A DNA stretch of 64,000 bases from assembly GCA_037951165.1 (NCBI GenBank), contig JBBDHG010000101.1, forward strand, positions 638,001-702,000. Reading direction: 5' to 3'. Positions 62,553-64,000 of the stretch are shown one piece after another; the stretch's first letter is position 1, and each line of letters starts with the position of its first letter. The position numbers and the translations under genes were made by a program. Origin of the DNA: Lophius americanus (lineage: Eukaryota > Chordata > Actinopteri > Lophiiformes > Lophiidae). Below the pieces are notes generated by a model. That model was not told where the DNA came from, made no database searches, and saw nothing but the letters and a program-made list of their open reading frames with translations.

Positions 62553-62583
62553 AACGTCTATAGGTTTTAAACCTATAGACGTT
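62553..62583. repeat. Perfect 15-bp inverted repeat around a single base
   Basis: Arms 62553-62567 and 62569-62583 are exact reverse complements about one T. It has almost no loop, so it may be a cruciform-prone site or a dyad binding site; no function is known. Confidence 0.9.
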
Positions 62584-63659
62584 CTATATACCTATATTGA
62601 GGTGCTAGAAATGTGAAAACCAGTGAAGATTATGAAGTTTCACAGAAATGTTCTAAATGTCTATCAGAAGAAACCTCGTCACTTGACTTTGGTGCTGAAT
62701 GCGGTTGTGGACTTTTGCATCTTTTGGACACTTAAAGGCCAATGTAGATTCTTCCACATGCTTGGATAGGGAGAGGTTAGTTGAGGTGTCTGCAGTTGGG
62801 TGCATACAAGAACTTCCCTGCTTGAAATACACTTTTGCACAATTGGACTGTTTGAACAAATATGAACCCTACTACATGGGCTTTGCTGCTTACCAAAATA
62901 ATGGATCACAGTTCACATACGAATGAACGCCGGTCATATGTGAGACATGAACACAGCATGGACCGAAGATCAGGGCAGGATGTCACAAGATGCAAACATA
63001 AACACAATGAAACAATATGATCAGAAGGCACCTGGAAAGTTCCTTTGTAAAACTATTTGTCATGAATGTCCAATCAGATCATGACCTTCTCCTGTCAAGA
63101 CCTTTTGTTTGATCTGATTCAGTGTTGAAATGCCAGCGTGAATGCTGATTGAACCAGGACCAAAAGGGTTTTTATGTCATGGAAACCAAACTACAAGTGT
63201 GAACACATCTTTAATAATGTCATGCGTTACATTTTTCCCGTAGTTTATCGACAACAGAAGCTGCAAAATAATAGAATTTTGTTCTAGTCGGCTAACTGCG
63301 TCAAACTCTGGTGTAACGGCGACTTAGGCCGGTTTCTGGCACAGGATCCCGGTTCAATTTTTTTTATTTTCTATTATCTTTCTTTTTTTTGTGTGTGTGT
63401 GTGCGTCGGGGGGTGGAACATGCTTTTTAGCTGTTTTATAAATGATTAAATAGCATATTTTCTCTGGACCGAGTCTTGCTCCTGCTGCTGCTCTGGTATT
63501 TACGGTGTATACCAACCGCCGAATCCCACTTTAACCCGTTGATGTAACAGATAGTAGATGTCTCTCTCAGTCACTGACCACATCTCTCATAGTTCCTGGA
63601 TGACCCTCTTCTCTCCAACAGACTCACACAGGCAGGCAGACCTCCACCGACCCGAGACA

Positions 63660-63664
63660 ATGGA
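63660..63664 (+). CDS. Possible first coding bases of a gene running off the right edge
   Basis: A 43-base exon is suggested at 63622-63664: a good pyrimidine-rich acceptor (CTTCTCTCCAACAG) before it, ATG at 63660-63662, and donor GTGAGT at 63665. Only ATGGA of the coding sequence is inside the window, so the product cannot be named. The short gap between ATG and donor is typical of genes whose first coding exon is almost all UTR. Confidence 0.3.
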
Positions 63665-64000
63665 GTGAGTTGTGGCTGCTTCCTGACCCGATCACAATGT
63701 CTATTCTTCTGTCTGCTCTCTGTTCTCCCACACACACAGTTAGAGTGTGTGTTAGCACCCCTCTCCTATGAAACATACCTGTACTGTATGGGGTAGAAAG
63801 TAATGTGATTACAAAACCATTTTGTTGATGGATTCATATGACGGCTCGTTGGCTAAACACGGTTCCTGCTTCTCAAATGTCCAGGAACTGCTGCTTTTTT
63901 TTTTTTGGTTTTATAACATGAGTCTAAATTGAATATCTATTTGTTTTTGATAAATCGGTATGAAGAAAATCAACTATGCAGCCTTTTCAGGGCAAAGTTT

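Larger units (their letters stand above)
54111..63621. other. Long AT-rich stretch, probably intron, no gene recognised
   Basis: No coding exon with family resemblance was found on either strand. It contains a long T run at 57065-57087, a LINE-tail fragment at 59790-59875 and a perfect palindrome at 62553-62583. Two segments (60340-60720 and 61590-61910) have a more balanced base composition than their surroundings and could be conserved non-coding elements, which cannot be judged from one sequence. Confidence 0.5.

Noticed and set aside
1..64000. tRNA genes or CRISPR-like arrays
   Set aside because: The A/B-box matches are SINE heads with SINE bodies, and the regular arrays at 41419 and 43926 are direct-repeat minisatellites without unique spacers, in eukaryotic DNA.

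Overview
This window is vertebrate nuclear DNA, almost certainly from a bony (teleost) fish. Genes have many short exons with GT-AG introns. Intergenic DNA carries tRNA-derived SINE copies, Tc1-like transposase relics, a LINE-type 3' tail insertion, microsatellites and minisatellites. The gene families are a PARP14-type macro-PARP, tandem-BTB KLHL33-type kelch proteins and an FHOD-type formin. The exon models below were built by hand from splice sites, reading phase and family resemblance, without any database search.

Layout from left to right. 1-2964 is the upstream flank of a PARP14-like gene. 2965-16782 (+) is that gene: 15 coding exons that splice in frame to 1592 residues, with an N-terminal RNA-binding-like region, three macrodomains, a WWE-type region and a C-terminal ADP-ribosyltransferase fold. 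The tyrosine of the H-Y-L/E triad reads as valine. 16783-20622 holds a decayed Tc1-like transposon with a tRNA-SINE inside it. 20623-24285 (+) is a klhl33-like gene of 806 residues (BTB-BTB-BACK-Kelch). 27654-33228 (-) is a second klhl33-like gene of 1087 residues in tail-to-tail orientation. It has the same four-exon structure plus a long Glu/Asp-rich N-terminal extension.

38149-43085 (-) is a small unidentified gene with six exons that encodes a predicted C-terminal tail-anchored membrane protein. Its introns and 5' flank carry two minisatellites, one interrupted by a retroelement insertion with a target-site duplication. 45780-46300 holds a second Tc1-like relic. 48182-52233 (+) encodes an FH2-only formin of the FHOD type; no N-terminal GBD/FH3 exons could be found. 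From 52234 to the end is long AT-rich non-coding DNA. A possible GC-rich first exon lies near 53970-54110, and a short exon carrying ATG followed by a splice donor lies at 63622-63664. This looks like the 5' end of a gene that continues beyond the window.

Functional reading (inference): PARP14 family members are interferon-stimulated in vertebrates, and the + strand klhl33-like gene has a consensus ISRE directly before its start codon. The left half could therefore be an interferon-responsive block that pairs a putatively inactive macro-PARP with CUL3-type kelch adaptors. The formin and the tail-anchored gene show no obvious functional link to it.
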